DNA of 11,517 nucleotides from Anaerolineales bacterium UBA5069 (GTDB lineage: Bacteria; Chloroflexota; Anaerolineae; Caldilineales; Caldilineaceae). The notes below the pieces were generated by a model. The model was not told the DNA's origin, searched no databases, and saw nothing but the letters and a program-made list of their open reading frames with translations. Positions 1 through 7,110 of this stretch are shown in pieces. The translations under genes and the position numbers were made by a program. The stretch covers positions 9,985 to 21,501 of the forward strand of contig DIAV01000246.1 of NCBI GenBank assembly GCA_002415895.1. The letters are read 5' to 3'. How positions within the stretch are numbered: position 1 is the first letter of the stretch; every line of letters begins with the position of its first letter.

Positions 1-57
1 TCGTTATCCCTGCTGTTTCCGCTTCGATCTGTGTTCCGGCTTTTTCTGCGTTGCCGA

Positions 58-2304
58 TTAAGCCATGACGGAATCAGCCATCTCTGCGGCAGCCGTCTGG
101 ACTGCCTGTTTCGGCTCTGCGCGCGCTACCGCCTCCACGTGCACCACGGCATCATAGAAGATTGCGCCTGCGCCCATATCCGCCTCATCCTGCGTGGTCA
201 CCTGGTTAATGTTGCGACGGCCGGGGCTCTGCTTGGCCCACCAGATGCCCGGCGCAAGCACCGTGCCCGGCACAATGCGCTCTGTCACCAGCACAGGTAG
301 TTCGACTGCGCCCAATTCGTTGGCCACGCGCACGACATCGCCGCTGGCGACGGCGCAGGCGGCCGCATCGACAGGGTGCATGTGCAGCAGGGGCTGCTCC
401 TCGCGCTGGATGAAGCGCTCGAGGTTGGCAAAGGTGCTGTTGAGGAACGAATGCGCCGGCGGCGAAATGCAAATGAAGCTGCGGGATGGCAGTGTTGCCG
501 CTTCAACGCCGGTGGCGCTGCTCTGCGTCCAGCGTGGCGGCGTCCATGTGGGCAGCGGGTCATAGCCGTCTTGGGCCATGCGCGCCGAGTAGAACTCACA
601 TTTGCCGCTGGGCGTGGCATAGTTGCCTTCGGCAAAGGGCAGCCACGGCTGCGGCAGATTCATGCGCGCAAAACCCGCCTCCAGCAGCCGCTGCCAGGTA
701 ATGCCGGCAAAGCGCGCATGTGTCTGCGCTTCCACCAGCGCGCGCAGAATTTGCGCATCACCCTCGCTAAAGCAGGCGTGTGTGTAGCCCATGGCTGCCG
801 CCAGCCGCCGGAAGATCTCGCTGTTGGGCAGGCTCTGGCCCACAGGCGCAATCGCCGGCTGGTTCAGCGCCAGATAAGTGTGGCCATAGGAACGGTGCAT
901 ATCCCAGTGCTCCAGTTGGGTTGTCGCGGGGAGCACGTAGTCAGCATAGTCGGCGGTGTCGGTGGCAAAGTGATCGAGCACCACCGTAAAGAGATCCTCG
1001 CGCCGCAGCCCGGTCGTCACGGCTGCCTGTTCGGGTGCAACCGCGGCGGGGTTGGCGTTGTAGACGATGAGCGCCTTGACGGGTGCGCCCGCATCCGCCG
1101 CCGTGGGCATGGGGTCGGCGGGGCGCGGGTGATAAATTGCCCGCGCGCGCACGGTAGGATCCAGGCTGAGCGCGTCGCCAAGGCGGTTCATGGTGATTGT
1201 GCGGGGCGTGCGCCCGGCCAGCAGGTCGGGCCGGTGCAGGTTGCGTTTGTCCATGTGACGAAACGCGCCGCTGGCACTGAGCTGGATGCCGCCCCCCACC
1301 TGTCGCCACGCGCCAATCAGCGCGGGGAGGCAGGCAATGGTGCGCATGGCCATGCCGCCACCAAAGTGACGCTGCATGCCATAGTTGACGCGTATCGCGG
1401 CGGGTTGCGTTGTGGCATAGGCGCGTGCCAGCGTGCGAATGCGCTCTGCAGGCACGCCGGTAATGAGCGCGGCGCGCTCGGGCGTCCACGCCACCACGCG
1501 CGCCGCCAGCGCGTCAAAGCCTTCCGTGTAGCGTGCCACATAATCGGCATCGTGCAGCCCTTCGCCAATGATGACGTGCATCATGGCGAGCGCCAACGCG
1601 CCGTCTGTGCCTGGCCGAATAGCAATCCACTCGTCGGCGGCGCGGGCTGTGCGCGTTTCGGCCGGGTCAATCACAATCACACGCGCACCGGCTTTTTGCG
1701 CTTCAGCAATAAAAGGCCACAGGTGCAGATTGCTGGTGAGGGTGTTGCTGCCCCAAATCAGAATCAGGCGCGCGTGGGCATAGGCCTCAGGCTCCATGCC
1801 TTCCGCCGCGCCCATGGTGTAGAGATAGCCCTCAAAACCCGCCTCGGAGCAGATGGTGCGCGCCAACTGGCTCGCGCCCATTTGGTTGAAGAAGCGCGAC
1901 GCCATGCCTTCGCCCTGCAGAAAGCCCAGCGTGCCGCCATACGACCACGGCAACACGCTCTCGGCCCCATGCTCTGCAACAAGCGCCTGCAAGCGCGCGG
2001 CAATGTCGGCCAGCGCGGTCTCCCATGAGACCGGCTCAAATTGGCCGCTGCCCTTGGGCCCCACGCGCCGCAGCGGCGTGGTGAGACGCCCGTCGTGATA
2101 GGTGCGCTCGAGGTAGCGATCCACCTTGCCACAGAGACGCCCCTGCGTTACCGGGTGATCGGCGTTGCCCCAGATATCGACGGCGCGCCCGCTGTCGCGT
2201 TCGACGGCCACCTGCCACGCGCAGGTATCGGGGCAATCATGCGGACATGCACCGGTGATGATGCGGATGTTGGGGTCTGCGCTGTATTGTGCGAGTTTGG
2301 ACAT
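58..2304 (-). CDS. Molybdopterin-dependent oxidoreductase (DMSO reductase superfamily) with N-terminal [4Fe-4S] site
   Basis: The 748-residue product is a catalytic subunit of the molybdenum/tungsten bis-pterin oxidoreductase superfamily; its substrate cannot be told from sequence. Near the N-terminus, CPHDCPDTC (C20, C24, C28) and the later C58 in GRLCGK form the classic [4Fe-4S] ligand set. C152 in RTICSEAG sits where the family places its Mo ligand, so a cysteine ligand is inferred. [11 protein letters not shown] (184-194), [12 protein letters not shown] (209-220) and IRPGTDGAL (229-237) are typical pterin-cofactor segments. The C-terminal part, with NINQVTT and a beta-rich region, resembles the dinucleotide-binding domain. 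I chose the ATG at 2302-2304 because the homology-like part starts there; an in-frame extension up to 2484 is rich in Cys, Leu and Arg and looks like translated leader. No Tat or Sec signal is visible, so it is probably cytoplasmic. No partner electron-transfer subunit lies in the window. The family call is firm; the specific reaction is unknown. Confidence 0.9.
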   Translation of the reverse strand: MSKLAQYSADPNIRIITGACPHDCPDTCAWQVAVERDSGRAVDIWGNADHPVTQGRLCGKVDRYLERTYHDGRLTTPLRRVGPKGSGQFEPVSWETALADIAARLQALVAEHGAESVLPWSYGGTLGFLQGEGMASRFFNQMGASQLARTICSEAGFEGYLYTMGAAEGMEPEAYAHARLILIWGSNTLTSNLHLWPFIAEAQKAGARVIVIDPAETRTARAADEWIAIRPGTDGALALAMMHVIIGEGLHDADYVARYTEGFDALAARVVAWTPERAALITGVPAERIRTLARAYATTQPAAIRVNYGMQRHFGGGMAMRTIACLPALIGAWRQVGGGIQLSASGAFRHMDKRNLHRPDLLAGRTPRTITMNRLGDALSLDPTVRARAIYHPRPADPMPTAADAGAPVKALIVYNANPAAVAPEQAAVTTGLRREDLFTVVLDHFATDTADYADYVLPATTQLEHWDMHRSYGHTYLALNQPAIAPVGQSLPNSEIFRRLAAAMGYTHACFSEGDAQILRALVEAQTHARFAGITWQRLLEAGFARMNLPQPWLPFAEGNYATPSGKCEFYSARMAQDGYDPLPTWTPPRWTQSSATGVEAATLPSRSFICISPPAHSFLNSTFANLERFIQREEQPLLHMHPVDAAACAVASGDVVRVANELGAVELPVLVTERIVPGTVLAPGIWWAKQSPGRRNINQVTTQDEADMGAGAIFYDAVVHVEAVARAEPKQAVQTAAAEMADSVMA

Positions 2305-2518
2305 AGTGGCTCTGTTTGGAATGGAATGCAAAGGGAAAACGAGTGGGCATAGTGTAACCCACGCGCGCAGAAGTAGGAACTTGCATTTGCGAAGAGAGCA
2401 GGCAACCGCGCCCCCAACCTCAGTGCGTGCAATGCGCCATGATGATTGAGCGGCCCTGACGACGTTGCCAGTGGCGCCTGCCACCTGCGTGCGCGGAAAA
2501 TTTGTGCAAAACCGAGAA

Positions 2519-2547
2519 TTGACAGGGTGCGCGAACCATGTTATTTT
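2519..2547 (+). promoter_or_regulatory. Sigma-70-type promoter for the LacI-family regulator (and possibly the whole cluster)
   Basis: A perfect TTGACA -35 box (2519-2524) is followed, after exactly 17 bp, by TATTTT (2542-2547), which matches the -10 consensus at four of six positions. Transcription would start near 2554, just ahead of the operator dyad at 2561-2574. Spacing and the perfect -35 make this the strongest promoter candidate in the window. It assumes a consensus like that of model bacteria. Confidence 0.7.
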
Positions 2548-2560
2548 GTGTGTGGCTCCG

Positions 2561-2574
2561 TCGAAACGCTTCGA
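2561..2574. promoter_or_regulatory. LacI-family operator, probably autoregulatory
   Basis: TCGAAACGCTTCGA is a 14-bp dyad centred on a CG step, with six of seven positions symmetric on each side; only the A/C pair flanking the central CG breaks symmetry. This is the usual form of LacI/GalR-family operators (AAACG-TT type cores). It lies at about +7 to +20 of the predicted transcript, where bound repressor would block initiation or early elongation. The regulator encoded immediately downstream is the obvious ligand, by inference. I saw no second site of the same quality in the intergenic regions. Confidence 0.75.
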
Positions 2575-2648
2575 TGCTCTCCAATGACAAGCCGCTCCTC
2601 ATTTCCCATCCTTAGCACCAAATCCGGCACCGGAAGACAAACCCGGCC

Positions 2649-3683
2649 ATGGCCACCATTTCCGACGTCGCGCGCGTTGCAGGGGTCTCGGTAAGCACGG
2701 TTTCGTATGCCATTAATGGCAGCCGTCCGATCTCCGAAGCCACCCGCCTGCGCGTCTTCGCCGCCATGGATGCGCTCAGCTATCAGCCCCACGCCATGGC
2801 GCGCGGGCTGGCCAGCAAGCGCAGCCGCATTCTGGGGCTGCACTTCCCTATGGAGGATCGCGGTCTGGGCTTCACCGAGCTTGAGTTTGTTGTCGGTGCG
2901 GCCGATACCGCCTTCGCGGGCGGCTATCACCTGATCCTGTCGCCCCTGATGTCCGAGCAGCCGCGCGAATTGCTGCAATTAACGCAGCAGGGGCTGGTGG
3001 ATGGCGTGATACTCATGGAAGTGCTGCAGGATGATCCGCGTGTGGAGGCGTTGCGCGCGCTCAGGTTCCCCTTTGCCATGATTGGTCGCTGTGCCGACAA
3101 CCGCGGCATCGACTATGTAGACACCGATTTTGAATCCACAATGAGCGATGCCGTGTGTTATCTGGCTGCGCTCGGCCACACCTCGCTGGCGTACATTACC
3201 CAATCACACCAAACGTTTGATTCCGGCTATGGTCCGGTTGTGCGCACCTGCGCCACCTTTACGCAGACGCTGCTGCAGCACGACATTGCCGGTGCAATCT
3301 ATTTTTGCGGTGCATCGGCCGCGGATGGTAACGCGATCTTGCGCACGATTTTTGAGGAGCAGCCTGCTGTAACGGCGCTGCTCGCCATGAATGATCGCGC
3401 ACTGGTGGGCATTGTGCAGGGGCTGGACGATTTAGGCTACAGCTTGCCCGCCGATATTTCGCTGGTCACGCTGGTCTCCTCAATGCGCATTGGCGAGCTT
3501 TTTCGACCGCCGGTAACGACCTTCGCCGTGCCCAGCAGCGAGATGGCGCGCCTGGGTGTGGAACTGCTGATTGATCGCCTTGAGAATCCAGCGCACCCCA
3601 TTCGCCAATTGCTGATTCCGTGCACCATGGTTGACCAGGGCAGCGCTGCGGCCCCGGCGCACATGCACGTTGTTCGCGTGTAA
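2649..3683 (+). CDS. LacI/GalR-family transcriptional regulator
   Basis: This 344-residue protein has the normal LacI-family length and layout. The N-terminal helix-turn-helix covers about residues 3-24, with VAGVSVSTVSYAING containing the recognition helix. The hinge helix follows as YQPHAMARGLASKRS (45-59), where L54 corresponds to the hinge leucine that wedges into the operator minor groove. From about residue 61 a periplasmic-binding-protein-like sensor domain runs to the end. The usual arginine after TVS in the recognition helix is a tyrosine here (Y20), a variant that I believe also occurs in other family members. The start fits the family N-terminus exactly, though the only Shine-Dalgarno candidate (GGAAG, 2632-2636) is 12 nt away. 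It lies 147 bp upstream of the transporter genes on the same strand, so it most likely senses the imported sugar or a product and controls the cluster as a repressor. The effector is unknown. Confidence 0.93.
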   Translation: MATISDVARVAGVSVSTVSYAINGSRPISEATRLRVFAAMDALSYQPHAMARGLASKRSRILGLHFPMEDRGLGFTELEFVVGAADTAFAGGYHLILSPLMSEQPRELLQLTQQGLVDGVILMEVLQDDPRVEALRALRFPFAMIGRCADNRGIDYVDTDFESTMSDAVCYLAALGHTSLAYITQSHQTFDSGYGPVVRTCATFTQTLLQHDIAGAIYFCGASAADGNAILRTIFEEQPAVTALLAMNDRALVGIVQGLDDLGYSLPADISLVTLVSSMRIGELFRPPVTTFAVPSSEMARLGVELLIDRLENPAHPIRQLLIPCTMVDQGSAAAPAHMHVVRV

Positions 3684-3735
3684 TCAGGGAATCCGTCGCA
3701 TTGCGTCGCCTCCCCTTTTTGCTGAATTCCTGATT
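3682..3735 (+). repeat. Imperfect inverted repeat after the regulator gene
   Basis: AATCAGGGAAT (3682-3692, overlapping the regulator's stop codon) pairs with ATTCCTGATT (3726-3735) except for one bulged base. The arms are separated by 33 nt that include a CCCCTTTTT tract (3712-3720). The long loop and the position of the T tract inside it argue against a normal intrinsic terminator. I therefore leave open whether transcription from the regulator continues into the transporter genes. Confidence 0.35.
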
Positions 3736-3818
3736 CACTCTTTGGTTCGTTGTGTTTGGCTGCGTGTTGTTGAATAACAGAGTCTTGCAAAACCGTTCTT
3801 CAGAAGTTACTTCATAAC

Positions 3819-3824
3819 AAGGAG
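3819..3824 (+). promoter_or_regulatory. Strong ribosome binding site of the substrate-binding protein gene
   Basis: AAGGAG lies 6 nt before the ATG at 3831. It is much stronger than the sites in front of the regulator and the GH31 gene, in keeping with high expression of a transporter binding protein. Confidence 0.8.
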
Positions 3825-3830
3825 AAAAAC

Positions 3831-5186
3831 ATGTATTCACGAATGGGCAAGTTGGTCGCATTGATGATGGTCTTCGCCATGCTGCTTACAGCGTGCGCCG
3901 CACCCGCGGCCGCGCCCGCCGCATCGGCCCCGGCCGATACCAGCGCAGAGGCTGCGCCCGCCGATGCGGCCGCCCCTGCTGATGCAGGCCGTACCTTCCG
4001 TGTGTGGTGGTTCGAAGGCGCCGACAGCGCCCCGGGCATCTCCTGGGCCGGCGCATTGGCCGACTTCCAGGCCATGCACCCGGATGTCAAGGTTGAATTC
4101 GAGCAGAAGACCTTCACGCAGATGCAGCAGACTGCGCAGATGGTGCTCAACTCGAATGACGTGCCCGATGTCATGCAGATCAACAAGGGCAACGGCACCG
4201 CTGGCCTTTACTCAAGCCAGGGTCTGTTGACGAACCTTGACGACGAGGCAGCAGCCCGCGGTTGGGACAAGGTCCTCAGCCCGAGCATCCAGACCACGGC
4301 GCGCTACAACGAGCAGGGCATCATGGGCACGGGTTCGCTCTATGGCATCCCGACCTACGGCGAATACGTTCTTGTCTATTACAACAAGACCATGTTCGAT
4401 GAGCGCAACATGGCAATCCCCACCACGCTTGAAGAATTCAATGCCATTGCCGACGCGTTTGTGGCCGAAGGCATTGTGCCCATCACCGTTGGCGGCGCCG
4501 ACGGCTGGACGCTGACGCACAACTGGCAGGAGCTTGTGCTCTACAAGCAGACGCGCGAAGGCATCAGCAACTTCCAGTTCCTCACGGGTGATGTGGACTT
4601 CCACGACGAAGCCTTTACCTTTGGCACAAGCGAGTTTGAGCGCCAGATCCAGGCCGGCTACTATGGCGACAATGCCAACGGCGTCATCGGTGACGACTCC
4701 AACCTGGCCTTTGCCCAGGGCAAATTCCCGATGAACATCACCGGCAGTTGGCAGTTCGGCAACTTCATGACCTCGATCACCGACTTCGAGTGGGGCATGT
4801 TCCTCATGCCGGGCAAGACCTTCTACACAGGTTCGGCTGGCAACATGTGGGGCGTGCCGACCAATGCCAAGAACAAGGACCTGGCCTACGACTTCATCAC
4901 GCTGACGATTGAGCCCAAGGCGCAGACCCTCATGGCCAACAGTGGTGGCATTCCCGTCGCTGCCGACCTCAGCCTGATTGAAGACCCGAAGGTCAAGCAG
5001 TTGAATGAGGGCTTTTCCACCATCGTTGCCAACGACGGCCTCGCCTTCTACCCCGACTGGCCCGTCCCCGGCTACATTGACGTACTCGGCAGCGCGCTGC
5101 AGAACCTTGTTGCCGGTGACGCCACCGTCGACGAGACGCTCGACGCCATTGCCGGCCCGTACCAGGACTTCAAGGCCGGCATGTAG
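3831..5186 (+). CDS. Extracellular sugar-binding lipoprotein of a CUT1 ABC transporter
   Basis: The 451-residue protein is a family 1 extracellular solute-binding protein, which captures the sugar outside the membrane and hands it to the two permeases encoded next. It begins with a lipoprotein signal: hydrophobic residues 8-21 and a lipobox L19-T20-A21-C22, so C22 should be lipidated. An Ala/Pro/Asp-rich flexible linker follows (about 23-53). The folded part then starts with RTFRVWWFEG and includes YGIPTYGEYVLVYYNKTMF and FAQGKFPMNITGSW, patterns typical of sugar-binding proteins of this class (SBP_bac_1). The length is normal. By context the ligand is an alpha-xyloside or xyloglucan-type oligosaccharide, because the cluster ends with a YicI-type alpha-xylosidase; this is inference. 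A 110-nt spacer with two hairpins separates it from the first permease gene. Confidence 0.93.
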   Translation: MYSRMGKLVALMMVFAMLLTACAAPAAAPAASAPADTSAEAAPADAAAPADAGRTFRVWWFEGADSAPGISWAGALADFQAMHPDVKVEFEQKTFTQMQQTAQMVLNSNDVPDVMQINKGNGTAGLYSSQGLLTNLDDEAAARGWDKVLSPSIQTTARYNEQGIMGTGSLYGIPTYGEYVLVYYNKTMFDERNMAIPTTLEEFNAIADAFVAEGIVPITVGGADGWTLTHNWQELVLYKQTREGISNFQFLTGDVDFHDEAFTFGTSEFERQIQAGYYGDNANGVIGDDSNLAFAQGKFPMNITGSWQFGNFMTSITDFEWGMFLMPGKTFYTGSAGNMWGVPTNAKNKDLAYDFITLTIEPKAQTLMANSGGIPVAADLSLIEDPKVKQLNEGFSTIVANDGLAFYPDWPVPGYIDVLGSALQNLVAGDATVDETLDAIAGPYQDFKAGM

Positions 5187-5209
5187 TAGTCGTTTCACCT
5201 CGAATCAGC

Positions 5210-5235
5210 TTGCCGGTTGACGGCAACACCGGCAA
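5210..5235 (+). repeat. First intergenic hairpin downstream of the binding-protein gene
   Basis: TTGCCGGT (5210-5217) is the exact reverse complement of ACCGGCAA (5228-5235), giving an 8-bp stem with a 10-nt loop. The segment also allows an alternative 6-bp stem, TTGCCG (5210-5215) with CGGCAA (5221-5226), so two structures compete for the same left arm. There is no T tract after it, so it is not a standard terminator. It may protect the 3' end of the binding-protein message. Confidence 0.55.
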
Positions 5236-5255
5236 TGCACTTTCGCCTCAATAGT

Positions 5256-5285
5256 GCCTGCGGGCGGTGTAAACCGCCCGCAGGC
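5256..5285 (+). repeat. Strong 13-bp hairpin directly ahead of the first permease ribosome binding site
   Basis: GCCTGCGGGCGGT (5256-5268) and ACCGCCCGCAGGC (5273-5285) are perfect reverse complements around a GTAA loop, giving a very GC-rich stem. No T run follows, so a simple intrinsic terminator is unlikely. The stem ends one base before the ribosome binding site GGGGAG (5286-5291), which itself lies 5 nt from the permease ATG. Folding could stall exonucleases, stabilising the upstream binding-protein message, and could reduce permease translation. Similar structures are known between binding-protein and permease genes, such as malE-malF; the effect here is inferred. Confidence 0.75.
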
Positions 5286-5296
5286 GGGGAGCGCAT

Positions 5297-6205
5297 ATGG
5301 CTGCACGTTCATCAACAGGCATCAACCGGGGCTACGGCTGGTATCTGATCCCCGGCCTGGTCCTCTTCACTCTCTTCATCTTTGCGCCCTTTGTGGCCAA
5401 CATTGTCGTCAGCTTCACACGCTGGAGCGGCATTGGCATGCCCACATGGATTGGGTTGGCGAACTACCAGAAGGCCATCACCGACACAACCTTCTGGCTT
5501 TCGTTCCGCAACAATCTCTCGCTAATCGTGGCCATGACAGTCATTCCAACGCTACTGGGTCTCTTCCTGGCGGCGTTCTTGTTTGATTGGGTGGCCCCGC
5601 GCGTAGGGAGTGGCGCTGCCTCTTTTTTCCGCGCCGCCTACTACGTGCCGCAGGTGATTCCTGTGGTCGTGGCAGCGGTTGTCTGGCGGTGGATGTACCA
5701 GCCCGACTGGGGTGTCATCAACTATCTGCTCGGCATGGTGGGGCTGGAGGCCTGGCAGCAAAACTGGCTGGGCGACAAGACCACCGCGATGCCTGCCGTG
5801 ATGGCTGTCATGGTCTGGATTCAACTCGGCTACCCCCTTGTGATCTTCATGGCCGGGTTGCAGCGCATTGACCCCGAAATGTACGAAGCCGCAGCACTGG
5901 ATGGCGCAACGTGGTTCCGGCGTTTCCGCAGCATTACCGTGTGGCTGCTCATGCCCGAGATCTTCGTGGTTGTGCTGACCACCATGATTCATGCGCTCAA
6001 GGTCTTTGCCCCGATCTACGCCATGACAACGGGCGGGCCCGGCAACGCCACCATTGTGGCCGCCTACTTCTCCTACAAAAACTTCTTTGAGCGCTCTCAG
6101 GTGGGTTACGGCGCTGCCGTAGCCACTGTGCTGACCACGGTCATTTTGATTGTGGCCGTCCTGCAGGTGCGCTACCAGACGCAGCAAGAATCGTGGGAGG
6201 GATAG
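5297..6205 (+). CDS. Sugar ABC transporter permease, first subunit (MalF-like, CUT1)
   Basis: The 302-residue inner-membrane protein would form half of the translocation channel. Six hydrophobic segments can be placed at about 16-40, 75-97, 112-132, 165-188, 221-243 and 270-291. Between the fourth and fifth lies the cytoplasmic EAA loop that contacts the ATPase: E197-AAALDGA followed by the F210/I213 positions and ending at P220. The canonical 'LP' in this loop is replaced by LLMP, a mild variation. YAMTTGGPGNAT (241-252) after the fifth segment is typical of MalF/UgpA-type permeases. The ATG at 5297 is supported by GGGGAG 5 nt upstream and by the normal family length. The gene is followed after only 4 nt by the second permease, so the two are surely co-translated. 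Confidence 0.94.
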   Translation: MAARSSTGINRGYGWYLIPGLVLFTLFIFAPFVANIVVSFTRWSGIGMPTWIGLANYQKAITDTTFWLSFRNNLSLIVAMTVIPTLLGLFLAAFLFDWVAPRVGSGAASFFRAAYYVPQVIPVVVAAVVWRWMYQPDWGVINYLLGMVGLEAWQQNWLGDKTTAMPAVMAVMVWIQLGYPLVIFMAGLQRIDPEMYEAAALDGATWFRRFRSITVWLLMPEIFVVVLTTMIHALKVFAPIYAMTTGGPGNATIVAAYFSYKNFFERSQVGYGAAVATVLTTVILIVAVLQVRYQTQQESWEG

Positions 6206-6209
6206 GATC

Positions 6210-7046
6210 ATGAGTTACGCCACCCGCAACCGCTTCTCCAACTTTATGGCTATTGCCATGCTCACCGCCTTGCTGCTGCTGATGTTGGGCCCCCTCCTGA
6301 TGATTCTGCTCAACTCATTCAAAAGCGAGCCCGAATACTTGACGCGCGGCCCGCTGGCCTTGCCACTCACCTGGTCGCTCGACAGCATACGCCTGGCGTG
6401 GAATCGCATCAACTACCCGACCGTTCTGGGCAATAGCCTCTACATCAGCCTGCTTTCGTCTTTGCTGGCAATTGTGATTTCGCTCTTCAACGCCTATGCC
6501 ATGGGGATTGGCAAGGTGCGCGGGGCGACGTTCTTCCTGATCTTCTTCATTATCGCGATTACCCTCCCTGGCGAGGCGCTTATCTACCCGCAGTACTATC
6601 TCTTCAAGTGGGCAGGTCTCTACGACACGCGCCTGGCTGTGATTGTGATTCTGGCAACGCTCAACAGCGCGTTTGGCACCTATTTGCTCACCTCCGTCTT
6701 CCGCGCCTTTCCGCGCGAACTGGTGGAAGCCGCGATGATCGATGGTGCCGGCCCCTTTACTTTGCTGTGGCGCATGGTTGTGCCGATTGCGCTGCCCTCC
6801 CTCTCCGTGCTTTTCGTATTCTTCTTCATCTGGACCTTTAATGAGTTCTTCCTGGCGCTCATTTTCCTGGTCTCCAACTCCAAACAGACTGTACCGCTGG
6901 CGATTGCGCTGACAAAATCCGAGCGCGGCGTCGTCATCACCATGCAAAGCGCGTCGTCCATGCTGGGCATCATCCCCTGCATCCTCTTCTTTGTGCTCTT
7001 CCAGCGCACGCTGACACGCGGCGTAACGGCGGGCAGCATCAAGTAG
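6210..7046 (+). CDS. Sugar ABC transporter permease, second subunit (MalG-like, CUT1)
   Basis: This 278-residue integral membrane protein would pair with the permease encoded just upstream. Hydrophobic segments run at about 12-34, 73-98, 106-120, 142-162, 198-220 and 250-266. It has a textbook EAA loop, E173-AAMIDGAGPFTLLWRMVVP, ending near P196, and a C-terminus GVTAGSIK that closely follows the 'GLTAGAVKG' ending of MalG-type permeases. I chose the ATG at 6210 over an in-frame TTG at 6150: the upstream stretch overlaps the preceding gene and encodes a Cys/Arg-rich tail without family character. GGGAGG at 6195-6200 lies 9 nt before this ATG, inside the last codons of the first permease. No ATP-binding subunit follows; the next gene, 64 nt away, is the glycosidase. 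Confidence 0.94.
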   Translation: MSYATRNRFSNFMAIAMLTALLLLMLGPLLMILLNSFKSEPEYLTRGPLALPLTWSLDSIRLAWNRINYPTVLGNSLYISLLSSLLAIVISLFNAYAMGIGKVRGATFFLIFFIIAITLPGEALIYPQYYLFKWAGLYDTRLAVIVILATLNSAFGTYLLTSVFRAFPRELVEAAMIDGAGPFTLLWRMVVPIALPSLSVLFVFFFIWTFNEFFLALIFLVSNSKQTVPLAIALTKSERGVVITMQSASSMLGIIPCILFFVLFQRTLTRGVTAGSIK

Positions 7047-7065
7047 GCAGCGGGCAACAGAGCAT

Positions 7066-7084
7066 GACGGCACTTGCGGCCGTC
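7066..7084 (+). repeat. Small hairpin between the second permease and the GH31 gene
   Basis: GACGGC (7066-7071) and GCCGTC (7079-7084) are exact reverse complements with a 7-nt loop. There is no T tract, so it should not end transcription. It may be a minor mRNA-processing or stability element, or chance in GC-rich DNA. Confidence 0.3.
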
Positions 7085-7110
7085 TTACCAAACGAATTTG
7101 GAAACGCACC

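Larger units (their letters stand above)
2305..2648. promoter_or_regulatory. Divergent intergenic region between the oxidoreductase and the LacI-type regulator
   Basis: This 344-bp stretch holds no convincing gene. Its right part carries the rightward promoter (2519-2547) and operator (2561-2574), followed by a leader of roughly 90 nt before the regulator start. Its left part must contain the leftward promoter for the oxidoreductase. The best candidate I could read there, on the minus strand about 50 nt upstream of the ATG, has a TACACT-like -10 and a poor -35, so I do not call it. A weak 5-bp inverted repeat (2343-2347 with 2358-2362) lies in the same place. Confidence 0.6.

Noticed and set aside
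1..57. Possible gene end at the left edge
   Set aside because: Only 57 bases are visible beyond the oxidoreductase stop, with no clear terminator or coding signal.
376..2028. Long open frame of 550 codons on the plus strand inside the oxidoreductase gene
   Set aside because: It lies wholly antisense to a gene with clear cofactor motifs. Its translation is Arg/Gly/His-rich without recognisable domains, as expected from codon bias in GC-rich DNA.
2305..2484. N-terminal extension of the oxidoreductase to an upstream start
   Set aside because: The extra 60 residues have no family resemblance, and the extension would push the start deep into the divergent regulatory region.
4212..5198. Minus-strand open frame of 328 codons under the binding-protein gene
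   Set aside because: It is antisense to a well-supported lipoprotein gene and has no recognisable motif.
6150..6209. Earlier TTG start of the second permease
   Set aside because: It overlaps the preceding gene by 56 bases and adds a Cys/Arg-rich stretch. The ATG at 6210 gives normal family length with a good ribosome binding site.
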